Shown here one piece after another: positions 1-7,431 of a stretch of 64,000 nt of DNA. The notes beneath the pieces were generated by a model. It did no database searches. It was not told the DNA's origin and was given only the letters and a program-made list of their open reading frames with translations. Within the stretch, counting starts at the first letter, position 1. Each line of letters starts with the position of its first letter. The stretch is from Paractinoplanes tereljensis (GTDB lineage Bacteria > Actinomycetota > Actinomycetes > Mycobacteriales > Micromonosporaceae). The position numbers and the translations under genes are program-made. Where the stretch lies: assembly GCF_016862435.1 (NCBI RefSeq), contig NZ_BOMY01000021.1:1-64000 (forward strand), written 5' to 3'.

Positions 1-310
1 GAGGTCCGAGGTCCGAGGTCCGAGGTCCGGGTCGTCGGGGTCCCAGGTCCGGGTCCCAGGTCCGGGTCCGGCTCCCAGGTCCGGCTCCCGGGTCCGGGTC
101 CCGGGTCCGGCTCCCAGGTCCGGCTCCCGGGTCCGGGTCCGGGTCCGGGTCCGGACCCGGGTCCGGGTCCGGGTCCGGGTCCGGGTCCGGGTCCGGGTCC
201 GGGTCCGGGTCCGGGTCCGGGTCCGGGTCCGGGTCCCAGGTCCCGGTCCCAGGTCCCGGTCCCAGGTCCCGGTCCCAGGTCCGGCTCCCAGGTCCGGGCC
301 AGGGGCCAGG
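1..310. repeat. GGTCCG/GGGTCC hexanucleotide tandem array
   Basis: Directly visible: an almost uninterrupted run of GGGTCC-type hexamers, nearly pure from about 129 to 235 apart from one inverted unit (GGACCC) near 153-158. On both sides lie degenerate variants (CAGGTCCC, GGCTCCC). The array begins at or before the window edge. Because the unit is 6 nt, every frame stays open: the + strand can encode Gly-Pro repeats, the - strand Asp-Pro, Gly-Pro or Arg-Thr repeats. No start codon or domain is attached inside the window, so I call it a simple repeat, possibly the low-complexity tail of a gene lying to the left. Confidence 0.85.
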
Positions 311-1503
311 GGCCTGTAGGTGTGCCCCCACAACGGCCGCGGCGGGCCCCTGGTCGTAGTTCGGCCATCGTCGGCGTGCCGGTGATGGCGCCAGCGGCGT
401 TGCGGCCGCCGGGTCTTGCGGGTTGGGCGCCAACCGGGTCTGGGCCGCGTGGTGGTGTCGGGCGGTTGAGGTTGTTCGTTGTGTCCTGCCGGTCCTCCAC
501 GGCCAGCCGGTTCGGTGCGGCGCACCGGGCCGAAGTAGCTGGCATCGCCGGCGCGCACTGCATCGCCCACCCGGCCTGCTGGGCCTGCGGGACGGACCTG
601 CGGCCTTGCCCCGGCCTGCCGTCCGGCTCCGGCTCCTTTCTCCTGCACGGGCTCGGGTCGACCACCAGCACTTTTCCCCTGTGGCAGGGGCAGGCCGACC
701 ACCAGCACCTTCCCTCTGGGCAGGCCCAGGCCGGTCAGCAGCAGCCTCTCCTGCGCACACGCGGGCCGGGCAACAGCACCCTCCTCCTTTGCAGGCTCGG
801 ACCGGGCAACAGCAGCCTTCTCCTGCGCAGGCTCGGGCCGAGCAGGAGCGTCTTCACTCTGGGCAGGCACAGCTCGGCCAGCAGCGACTTCCCGGTGCGC
901 AGGGCCGGCGTGCGGCACCATTTCTGTCCGGCTCTGGGACATCGCCTGCCCGGCGGCGCCGGACCCGCCGGGCCGTTGGTCGCCGCCCGGTGACAGGTCA
1001 CTGCCAGGTGGAACACCGCGGCTGGGTGGCGGGGGCGACGGCCGCTCGAGGCAAGTCGCCTCCTCAGGCCAGATCAACGGCGGGACCGCCTCGGCCTCAT
1101 CATGCAGACCCAACTCGCCGCACTCACGCGAGCAGCCCTGCGACCGGCACCGCTTCCACGCATAACGGCGAGGAAGTCCCCACCGCCGCCGCCAACGCGC
1201 ATGGTCGCGGCGGAAATCGTCTTTCTCAGGAGAATAGTTACGTGCTTTTGTGCGGTCCCGCAGCGAAGTAGTTGTGGACCGGTCGAATAGCTGAAGCTGC
1301 TGGTACCGCATGCCTAATATTCTCCCGCGCCGCCGAACCGCTCCGCCAATTTTCGATCATGCCAATCCTGAATGAAATCCGGAGCCGGAAATCGGTTGCG
1401 TGACCAATCAAAGAAACAATTCACTACCGGAGACGGAGGATCGGTGGGCGACCGGGCGATAAAGCGCGGGCGGCTGCGTGGGCTTTTCGCGATACTGGCC
1501 TGC
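311..1503. other. Long stretch without a convincing gene
   Basis: Several open frames of 60-280 codons exist here, but they overlap each other, are built of Arg, Ala, Pro and Gly from skewed GC, and show no recognisable domain. The part around 650-900 reads as Gln/Ala/Pro-rich repeats that change frame (see the repeat at 733-879), so a decayed low-complexity coding region is possible. From about 1200 to 1500 the composition is less GC-extreme and probably holds the promoter of the downstream phosphotransferase-like gene. I see no RNA gene. Confidence 0.5.
733..879 (+). repeat. Degenerate 36-nt tandem repeat, frame-broken Gln-rich coding remnant
   Basis: Four consecutive units can be lined up at 733-767, 768-803, 804-839 and 840-879, with lengths 35, 36, 36 and 40 nt. 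Each carries a GGGCAACAGCAGC-like core followed by CTCCTGCGCAGGCTCGGG-like sequence. Translated, the core gives Gly-Gln-Gln(-Gln)-Pro and Ala-Gln-Ala-Arg, but the first unit reads in one frame and the next three in another because of the 35-nt unit. This looks like a once in-frame repeat protein that has drifted out of frame, or a purely non-coding repeat. Confidence 0.5.
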
Positions 1504-2244
1504 GTGGATGAGGTTCAGGTTGTGGTTGCTCACTCTGAGCGGGTGACGCTGCGCGTTGGCGACGTGTTTCTCAAGGTGGACGGCGACCCGGCTCGCCTGG
1601 ACGCTGAGGCTGCGGCTATGGGTGCGGCGCCGATTCCGACGGCGCCGATCCTGTGGCGCAAGCCGTCGGTGATTGCGCTCGGCGCCCTGTCCGGTGAGGC
1701 CCTCGGGCGGCTTGGTGAGCCGTCGCCCGCGTCGGCTGCGGCCTGGGCCGCGGCTGGTGCTGCCGTCCGCGCCCTGCATGATGCGCCGCTGCCCGCCCGG
1801 GCCGGGCGCAGCGCCGACTCGGTGGTCCACGCGGAGCTGGAAGCCGAATGTGAGCTGCTCGTTGCGAACGGCGTTCTGCCGGCCGGGCTGGTCGCCCGCA
1901 ACCGTGCGGTCGCGGAGGCCGCCTTTCGGCCGTTCGAGCCGGTGTTCGCCCACGGCGACCTGCAGATCACGCACATCTTCACCGACGGGGATCGGGTCAC
2001 CGGGGTGCTTGACTGGTCCGAGGCCGGCCATGGCGATCCGATGTTCGACCTCGCCACGCTGACGCTGGGCCACGAGGACCGCCTCGCCGACGTTCTCGCC
2101 GGCTACGGCCCGGGCGCCGATCCGGCCGCCATCCGCGCCTGGTGGTCGCTTCGCAGCCTGCTCAACGTCCGCTGGCTCGCCGACCACGGCTTCGACCCGT
2201 TCGCCCCGGGCTGCGAGGTCGACGTCCTCAAATCTCGCATGTGA
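1504..2244 (+). CDS. Phosphotransferase (APH/choline-kinase fold) family protein
   Basis: 246 residues from a GTG start. Family knowledge: aminoglycoside/homoserine/choline kinase-like enzymes transfer phosphate from ATP to a small hydroxyl substrate. Visible support: the catalytic-loop motif HGDLQ (catalytic Asp about residue 152) and, 18 residues on, the metal-binding DWSEAGHGDP block (Asp about 170). The usual loop Asn five residues after the catalytic Asp is His here (HGDLQITHIF), a departure from the canonical HGDxxxxN motif. The N-terminal half contains the LKVDGDPARLDAE segment where the nucleotide-binding Lys normally sits. The frame stays open upstream to an ATG at 1372, but the conserved part begins at VDEVQVVV, so 1504 is preferred although no clear Shine-Dalgarno is visible. 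Substrate unknown; no reason to assume antibiotic resistance. Confidence 0.75.
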   Translation: MDEVQVVVAHSERVTLRVGDVFLKVDGDPARLDAEAAAMGAAPIPTAPILWRKPSVIALGALSGEALGRLGEPSPASAAAWAAAGAAVRALHDAPLPARAGRSADSVVHAELEAECELLVANGVLPAGLVARNRAVAEAAFRPFEPVFAHGDLQITHIFTDGDRVTGVLDWSEAGHGDPMFDLATLTLGHEDRLADVLAGYGPGADPAAIRAWWSLRSLLNVRWLADHGFDPFAPGCEVDVLKSRM

Positions 2245-2286
2245 CGATCGAGCCTCGGTAGGGATACCCGCTCGGCTCCGCCGGCG

Positions 2287-2569
2287 CGGGCTCCTCCCGC
2301 TTGGGCTCCGCTGCTGCTGCAGCAGCACGGGCTCCCCCTGGGATCCGCTACTGCTGCGGCAGCACGGGCTCCTCCCGCCTGGGATGTCGACCGTGGCCGA
2401 CATGACCTGCATGATCCCGGCGCCGCCGTCACAGTTGTGGATGTTGCTCTGCCAGCCGCTCTCCTGCCAGGCCACCGCCTTGGGCAACGGATAGCTGAGC
2501 TTCAGCTGGGGGTGAGCCCCGTGCTGTTGCGACAGCACGGGCTCCCCACGCCTGGGATCCGCTGCTGCG
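2287..2569. repeat. Cluster of about four ~38-bp palindrome-bearing repeats
   Basis: Copies of a unit reading GCAGCACGGGCTCC-(3-6 nt)-GCCTGGGATCCGCTGCTGC lie near 2287-2317, 2320-2355, 2359-2386 and 2533-2569. Neighbouring copies meet head to tail through CTGCTGCTGCAGCAGCA-type palindromes that could form hairpins. The third and fourth copies bracket the transglycosylase remnant at 2386-2511. They resemble REP-type intergenic elements, but no family was identified. Confidence 0.65.
2386..2511 (-). pseudogene. Fragment of a lytic transglycosylase (SLT domain)
   Basis: Read on the minus strand this 126-bp piece encodes PQLKLSYPLP followed by KAVAWQESGWQSN and then DGGAGIMQVMSATVD. That matches the start of an SLT lysozyme-like domain, with the catalytic Glu in the AWQESGW motif and the GIMQVM block. 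The intact fold needs about 100 or more residues plus a signal peptide. Here the reading runs directly into the flanking REP-like repeats on both sides, so only a core fragment survives. It is best seen as the remnant of a cell-wall hydrolase gene broken up by repeat insertion or deletion. Confidence 0.7.
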
Positions 2570-2711
2570 GCGACTACCGGATCCACATCGGCCTGGGGCA
2601 TCGAGCAGCTACCGCGCCATCCGCGGCGGCCGGGACGATATGGCCCGCAACGCCGGCTGGCCTCTCACGCTCGCTTGATCGAGGCCCCGACGCTCCGCAG
2701 GCGTGGCGGGA

Positions 2712-3605
2712 TCAGGTCTGATCGGTGGGCGGCGGCACAGCAGCGGGCGTGGACAAAGCGTCCGTGGGCGCGGCAGGCGTGGACAGAGCATCCGCCGGCG
2801 CCGGCCGCAAATCCTCGGCGCCCGACACAGCAGGAGCGCCTGGCGCGGCAGGAGCGCCTGGCGCGGCAAAAGCGCCCGGCACAGCAGGAGCGCCCGACAC
2901 GGCAGGAGCGCCCGGCGCGGCAAGAGCACCCGGCACCGCAAGAGTGCCCGGCGCGGCAAAGGCACCCGGCACCGCAGAAGCGCCCGGCGCGGGAACGGCG
3001 TCGGGTGAGGGCGGCGTGGGTGGGCCTGGCTGCTGTGTGTTGTACATGGCGGCTACTGCTGCCTGCTGGGCTGCGTAGTGCTGGGCCGCTACCTGCTGGG
3101 CGGACAAGGCCTGGGCTACGAACGCCTCGTGTGCCTGCCGGAACTGGACCGTCTGGCCTCCCTCGATGGCCCGGCCGCCGGCGACCACCGCCCAACTCGA
3201 GCGGGACATGACGACTCCGCCGGCTATCAGCACCAGGGCGCCCAGCAGCAGGCCGGTGCTGATCGCGCCCTCGTCGGTCTGGATCGTCGCCGACACCACG
3301 ATCACGATCAGGCCGCCGAGGAGCACTCCGGCGCCGGCGTACACCGCGTTCGTTCGCCGGGTCAGGCACTGGGCGCAGAACGGCCAGGCCGCCGCCCGGA
3401 CCTGTTTCCGGTTGCCGAAGATGACGCCCAGGATGATCAGACCGATCAAACCCAGCAGGACCAGGAGGTACGCCGCGGGCGTCACCGGCGACGCGAACTG
3501 CACGCGCTTGTGCTCCACCAGCGGTTCGCCGTGCCGGGCGCACACCGTGGGCGTGCCCCAACCTGACGATACGTACGCAGCAGGGATCCGAACCTCGACC
3601 GCCAC
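2712..3605 (-). CDS. Membrane protein with Cys pairs and Ala/Pro/Gly-rich repeat tail
   Basis: 297 residues from a GTG preceded by GGAGG at 5-nt spacing; the frame is open further upstream but without comparable signals. N-terminus: CARHGEP followed by a hydrophobic segment (TPAAYLLVLLGLIGLIILGVIF), then WPFCAQC, which together resemble a split zinc-binding pair seen in many uncharacterised actinobacterial membrane proteins. Two further hydrophobic helices follow (AGAGVLLGGLIVIVV and STGLLLGALVLIAGGVVM). After an Ala/Gln-rich helical stretch (AQQVAAQHYAAQQAAVAAM) the last about 100 residues are A-x-x-P-G-A pentad-like repeats such as AAPGAPAVPGAFAAPG. Function unknown. The tail is encoded by a tandemly repeated DNA tract at about 2815-3000 and its length is probably variable between strains. 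Confidence 0.7.
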   Translation of the reverse strand: MAVEVRIPAAYVSSGWGTPTVCARHGEPLVEHKRVQFASPVTPAAYLLVLLGLIGLIILGVIFGNRKQVRAAAWPFCAQCLTRRTNAVYAGAGVLLGGLIVIVVSATIQTDEGAISTGLLLGALVLIAGGVVMSRSSWAVVAGGRAIEGGQTVQFRQAHEAFVAQALSAQQVAAQHYAAQQAAVAAMYNTQQPGPPTPPSPDAVPAPGASAVPGAFAAPGTLAVPGALAAPGAPAVSGAPAVPGAFAAPGAPAAPGAPAVSGAEDLRPAPADALSTPAAPTDALSTPAAVPPPTDQT

Positions 3606-3769
3606 CAAGACCTCCAGCCCCCGAACGCGACGACCGTATGATCCACGACGACCACTGTGGACGGCGCGCAGGGTCCGGAACCCTACAACGGCGGTAGGGC
3701 TAGCCCCCGGCACGAGCGGGTGGTCAGCAGGATCGAGCGGAGCCAGGAAACGGCGAAGAGTGATCCTCC

Positions 3770-4642
3770 ATGACCTCACAAAAACTGACCGCCCTCGTCT
3801 TATCCGTCCTCGTGGTGGGGGCAGTCGGCGGATGCGGCGAATCAGCGACGCCAAAGGCGGCCATGGCGAGCCCGGAACCCACCGCGGGTCTGCACATGAT
3901 CACGCACGACCAGCGCCGGCTCGCCTTCCATGTCACCGCCGGGCACGAACCCACCCTCGTGCTGGACGCCGGCGGCGGCGAGGACTCCTCGTACTGGGAC
4001 GCGCTGGTACCACAGCTGTCGCAGGCCACCGGGTCGCGGATCATCACCTACGACCGGGCCGGTATGGGGGCGAGCGACGAGGTGAAGGGTCCGTGGGACG
4101 GCCGGGCCGCCGCCGCTGACCTGCAGGCCGGCCTGAGCGATCTCGGCGTCACGCAGAACGTGGTCCTGGTGTCCCACTCGCAGGCGGGCGAGGTGGCCGG
4201 CTACTTCGCCGGCGCCAACCCGGGCGTGCTCGACGGCGCAGTGCTGGTAGACGCCAACCTGCCGCAGTTCTTCACCGATGCGGAGATCCAGCGGCTCGTC
4301 GCGGTCACCGCACCGCAGATCGAGGAGCTGAAGAAGCAGCCGTCGACCAAGGCGAACCGCCAGCTCATCGCCACCGCCGAGGACTTCGGCCCGACGCACC
4401 AGGCCTACCACCAGGTCTCCTGGCCGGACGACGTGCCGGTCACCGTGATCGTGTCGGAGAAGACGCCCTTCGACGGTTCTCCGGAGGACGCTCAGCGCTG
4501 GCGGGACGCGGCCGCCGCGTTCGTAGCCGCCGGCCCCGGCCGGACGCTGGTCACCGCCCAGGGCAGCTCGCACGACGTGCCCAAGGACAAGCCCGCCCTG
4601 GTCGAAGCGGAGATCGAGCGGATGGCCGCCACCGCGAAGTGA
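3770..4642 (+). CDS. Lipoprotein alpha/beta hydrolase
   Basis: 290 residues. The N-terminus is a lipoprotein signal with lipobox VGGC (Cys22), so it should be anchored outside the membrane. The hydrolase fold is indicated by a beta-strand/loop LVLDAGGGEDSSYW (oxyanion region), YDRAGMGASD, the nucleophile elbow VSHSQAGE (Ser about 137, a variant of GxSxG with Ser at the first and Ala at the last Gly position) and a C-terminal SSHDVPKDKP block that would supply the His. The acid is probably in SEKTPFDG or nearby. Likely an extracytoplasmic esterase or lactonase; substrate unknown. Divergent from the membrane-protein gene, with about 160 bp of shared upstream sequence. Confidence 0.85.
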   Translation: MTSQKLTALVLSVLVVGAVGGCGESATPKAAMASPEPTAGLHMITHDQRRLAFHVTAGHEPTLVLDAGGGEDSSYWDALVPQLSQATGSRIITYDRAGMGASDEVKGPWDGRAAAADLQAGLSDLGVTQNVVLVSHSQAGEVAGYFAGANPGVLDGAVLVDANLPQFFTDAEIQRLVAVTAPQIEELKKQPSTKANRQLIATAEDFGPTHQAYHQVSWPDDVPVTVIVSEKTPFDGSPEDAQRWRDAAAAFVAAGPGRTLVTAQGSSHDVPKDKPALVEAEIERMAATAK

Positions 4643-4661
4643 CGGCCGCCGCGCAAAAAGC

Positions 4662-6461
4662 TCAGCTCAGTGCGAATTTCTGGGCCGCACTGCCGTTGCA
4701 GTCGTAGATCTGCAGCCGGGTCCCGTTGGCCGTGGTCCCGTTCGGGGAGTCCAAACAGCGGCCCGACTGCGGGTTGAGCAGGGAACCGTCGGCCTGCTGC
4801 TGCCAGACCTGGCCGCCGACGCCGTTGCAGTCCCACAACTCGACCTGGGTGCCGTTGGCGGTCCCGTTGCCGACGATGTCGAGACAGCGGCCCAGCGTGC
4901 GCAAGGAGCTGTTGTGGAACCAGTGCTGGTCGACCGCGTACGACTGGCAGTCCCACAACTGCACCGCGGTCCCGTTGCCGCCGGTGTCGTCGGCGGCCAC
5001 GTCGGCACACTTACCGCCCGGGCCGAGCACCGCACCGCCGCCGTTGACCGCGAACTTCTGGGCGGCCGCGCCGTTGCAGTCCCAGATCTGCAACCGGGTG
5101 CCGTTGGCGGTGGTGCCGTTCGGCGAGTCCAGGCAGCGGCCGGACTGCGGGTTGCGCAGCGAGCCGTCGGCCTGCTGCACCCACTTCTGGCCGCCGACGC
5201 CGTTGCAGTCCCACAGTTCCAGTTGGGCGCCGCCGGCCGTGCCGTTGCCCACGATGTCCAGGCAACGGCCCAGGGTGCGCAGGGTGTTGTCGGCGTAGTG
5301 CTGCCAGTGCTGGTCGGAGGCGTACGACTGGCAGTCCCACAGCTGCACCGCGGTGCCGTTGACGCCGGTGTCGTTGGCGGCGACGTCGATGCACTTGCCG
5401 CCGGGGCCGGTGACCGTGCCACGCGGGCCGTTCGGGACGTTGGTCTGGCCGGAATAGCCGACCGTGACGATGTTGGCCTGGACCGCGTTGTCGGCGGCGT
5501 CGGTGGGATAGCCGGACGTCATCACGCCCTCGAAGAACGTACCCATGTTGCGGTTGCTGTTGTCTCCGCCGGTGCCCAGGATGATCGAGCCTTCCTGGTG
5601 CATCGGGATGTAGCCGCCGCGGTTCGGCAACGCGCCGTTCCACCAGGTGCTCAGGCCGCCCGACTGCGAGTTTCCGCCCTTCAGCGCGTACGTAGTCTGG
5701 CCGTTGTTCTTCAAAAGAGCCGTGACGTACGTGCTGTTGTTGCCCAGGTTGGCGGTGTTGGAGCCGTTGGCGCCCTGGAACATGCCGTTCTCGAGGTCGG
5801 CCTCGACCCACGGGCCGGAACCGGTGCACGGGGCGAAGTAGCAGGTGGTGGCGATGCTGACGGCGTCCATGTGGCCGTTGCCGGTGTCCGCGACCTGGAT
5901 CTCGGCGTTGCCGTAGTCGAAGCAGCAGTCCGAGCCGACGTGGGTGCCGCTGGCCACCATGTACATGCCTTCGGCCTGCCCATTAACCGCAACCCCGGAT
6001 CCAGCCGTACGGCGGTAGCCGTGCTGTGGCGAGATCCAGATCCCGTACACCTTGTGGCCGCCCGCGGTGACCGCCAGCTCGCTGGCGTCGGCCGGATAGT
6101 CGGCCGGGCCGGCGGTGCCGGCCGGCGAGACGGTGAGGTCGTTGTGCCGGGTGGTCTGGTCGTAGATCTTGGTGACGCCGCAGGTGCTGCCGTTGCAGAA
6201 GGAGTCCTGGTCGGCGGCGTTGGCGTAACCACCGGCGGCCAGCAGTCCGACGTCGTGGGTGGCGCCGTCGGACGCGCGGGTGACCTGGTAGAGCGGGCCG
6301 CCGTAGGTGCCGAACAGGGCCCGTGTGCTGCTGTGCGCGGCCACGCAGGGGGTGCCGGCCGCGGCGTAGATGTCGCAGGGCAGGGAGGCAGCGGCGTGCG
6401 CGGCGTTGGGGATGCCGACGAGCAGGCCGATGAACAGGGTGAGCAGGACGAGTCTTCGCAT
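4662..6461 (-). CDS. Secreted GH54 alpha-L-arabinofuranosidase with two CBM13 domains
   Basis: 599 residues with an N-terminal signal peptide (cleavage near AHAAASLP). Residues about 27-340 match the GH54/AbfB catalytic domain, including SGTHVGSDCCFDYGNAE, where family knowledge puts the nucleophile Glu (about 187), and ILGTGGDNSN, holding the acid/base Asp (about 300). Two ricin-type trefoil domains follow (about 349-472 and 477-598), each with QLWDCQSY, ELWDCNG and QIW/YDCNG blocks. They are nearly identical to each other, indicating a recent internal duplication. Role: release of arabinofuranose from arabinan or arabinoxylan outside the cell while bound to polysaccharide. The ATG has GGGAGC about 7 nt upstream. 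It converges on the lipoprotein hydrolase. Confidence 0.9.
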   Translation of the reverse strand: MRRLVLLTLFIGLLVGIPNAAHAAASLPCDIYAAAGTPCVAAHSSTRALFGTYGGPLYQVTRASDGATHDVGLLAAGGYANAADQDSFCNGSTCGVTKIYDQTTRHNDLTVSPAGTAGPADYPADASELAVTAGGHKVYGIWISPQHGYRRTAGSGVAVNGQAEGMYMVASGTHVGSDCCFDYGNAEIQVADTGNGHMDAVSIATTCYFAPCTGSGPWVEADLENGMFQGANGSNTANLGNNSTYVTALLKNNGQTTYALKGGNSQSGGLSTWWNGALPNRGGYIPMHQEGSIILGTGGDNSNRNMGTFFEGVMTSGYPTDAADNAVQANIVTVGYSGQTNVPNGPRGTVTGPGGKCIDVAANDTGVNGTAVQLWDCQSYASDQHWQHYADNTLRTLGRCLDIVGNGTAGGAQLELWDCNGVGGQKWVQQADGSLRNPQSGRCLDSPNGTTANGTRLQIWDCNGAAAQKFAVNGGGAVLGPGGKCADVAADDTGGNGTAVQLWDCQSYAVDQHWFHNSSLRTLGRCLDIVGNGTANGTQVELWDCNGVGGQVWQQQADGSLLNPQSGRCLDSPNGTTANGTRLQIYDCNGSAAQKFALS

Positions 6462-6497
6462 GGGGGTGCTCCCGGGGAAAGGAGATCGAAGGATGTC

Positions 6498-6510
6498 GAC
6501 CTCCGAGGTC
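6498..6510. promoter_or_regulatory. Short palindrome GACCTC-C-GAGGTC upstream of the GH54 gene
   Basis: A perfect 6-bp inverted repeat with one central base lies 37 bp before the GH54 start codon, in the divergent region shared with the ArsR gene. It could be an operator for a sugar-responsive regulator; nothing else supports that. Confidence 0.3.
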
Positions 6511-6590
6511 TACGCCCGAACGCAGGAAAACGTCAATAAGCGATGGATCATGTTCGTTTTTGTTTGCACTAAGGGGCAATGGGCAAACGT

Positions 6591-6606
6591 GTAACTCATC
6601 GGTTAC
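6591..6606. promoter_or_regulatory. Putative ArsR-type operator GTAAC-N6-GTTAC
   Basis: A perfect inverted repeat, GTAAC TCATCG GTTAC, ends 10 bp before the GTG start of the ArsR-family gene. Position and size fit an autoregulatory operator overlapping the promoter of a leaderless transcript. The link to this regulator is inferred from position only. Confidence 0.5.
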
Positions 6607-6616
6607 GCTTCACCGC

Positions 6617-6967
6617 GTGGACGACGTAACCGGGGCGATCGCCGACCCCGTGCGGCGGGAGATCCTGCTGATGCTGCGCGACGAAGCGCTCTCGGCCGGG
6701 CAGATCGCCGACCGGTTCGCGATCAGCCGGCCCGCCGTCAGCCGGCACCTGCGCGTGCTGCGCGAGGCCGGCCTGGTGCGCGACACCGCCGACGGGCGCC
6801 GCCGGGTCTACACGCTGGTCACCACGCCGCTCGACGAGCTGGCCGGGTGGCTCGGGCAGCTGATGCGCCCGGCCGGCTGGCAGCACCACCTCGACGCGCT
6901 GGAGACCGAGGTCTACCGCACCCGCCGTGAGCGGCACACCGCCGCCGAGAACAAGGAGAGCGCATGA
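6617..6967 (+). CDS. ArsR-family transcriptional regulator
   Basis: 116 residues from GTG (VDDVTGAIADPVRREIL). The frame is open further upstream, but the family begins at this point. The winged helix is clear: ADPVRREILLMLRDEALSAGQIADRFAISRPAVSRHLRVLREAGLV, followed by the wing RDTADGRRRVYTL. The metal-binding Cys motifs of ArsR/SmtB sensors are absent, so this belongs to the non-metal group usually paired with SRPBCC proteins. Its ATGA stop/start overlap with the next gene makes the two translationally coupled. Likely a repressor of its own operon acting on the GTAAC palindrome just upstream. Confidence 0.9.
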   Translation: MDDVTGAIADPVRREILLMLRDEALSAGQIADRFAISRPAVSRHLRVLREAGLVRDTADGRRRVYTLVTTPLDELAGWLGQLMRPAGWQHHLDALETEVYRTRRERHTAAENKESA

Positions 6968-7431
6968 TTCCCACCGGCCGGCTGTTCGGCAACGACCTGG
7001 TGCTGACCCGCACGTTCCGCGCGCCCATCGACGACGTCTGGGCCAGCATCACCGAATCGGAGCGCACAGCGCGCTGGTTCGGCCCGTGGGAAGGCGACGC
7101 CGGACCCGGGAAAACAATCAAGGTGCAGATGGTCCACGAGGAGGGCAAACCCTGGATGGACATGACCATCGACGCGTGCGAGCCGCCGCGCCGATTGTCG
7201 ATGTCCGCCGGGCAGGAATGGCGCCTGGACATGGTGCTGAGTGAGACCGCCGGGGTGACCGAGCTGCGGTTCACCCACCACCTCACGGCCAAGGACAACG
7301 TCGGCGAGGTCGGGCCCGGCTGGGAGTACTACCTGGACGGGCTGGTCGCCGCGCGCGACGACCAGCCCCACCCGAGCTTCGACGACTACTACCCGTCGAT
7401 GAAGGAGTACTACGAGGCCTCAGGCCGGTAG
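6964..7431 (+). CDS. SRPBCC (AHSA1-like) domain protein
   Basis: 155 residues. The typical N-terminus LVLTRTFRAPIDDVWASITESERTARWFGPW and the later ELRFTHHLTAKDNVGEVGPGWEYYLDGL match the AHSA1/START-like fold with a hydrophobic ligand cavity. It starts inside the stop codon of the ArsR gene. ArsR-SRPBCC pairs are common in actinobacteria; the SRPBCC partner's ligand is usually unknown. Its 3' end overlaps the convergent GH30 gene by 12 bp. Confidence 0.88.
   Translation: MIPTGRLFGNDLVLTRTFRAPIDDVWASITESERTARWFGPWEGDAGPGKTIKVQMVHEEGKPWMDMTIDACEPPRRLSMSAGQEWRLDMVLSETAGVTELRFTHHLTAKDNVGEVGPGWEYYLDGLVAARDDQPHPSFDDYYPSMKEYYEASGR

Noticed and set aside
1..310. Possible CRISPR array
   Set aside because: The repeat is a continuous hexamer without unique spacers, and no cas genes are present.
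735..1016. 93-codon minus-strand frame in the 36-nt repeat tract
   Set aside because: Leu/Arg repeats arising from the DNA repeat, no start signal and no domain.
4914..6539. 541-codon plus-strand frame opposite the GH54 gene
   Set aside because: Antisense shadow with no domain; the minus frame has a signal peptide, GH54 motifs and CBM13 repeats.
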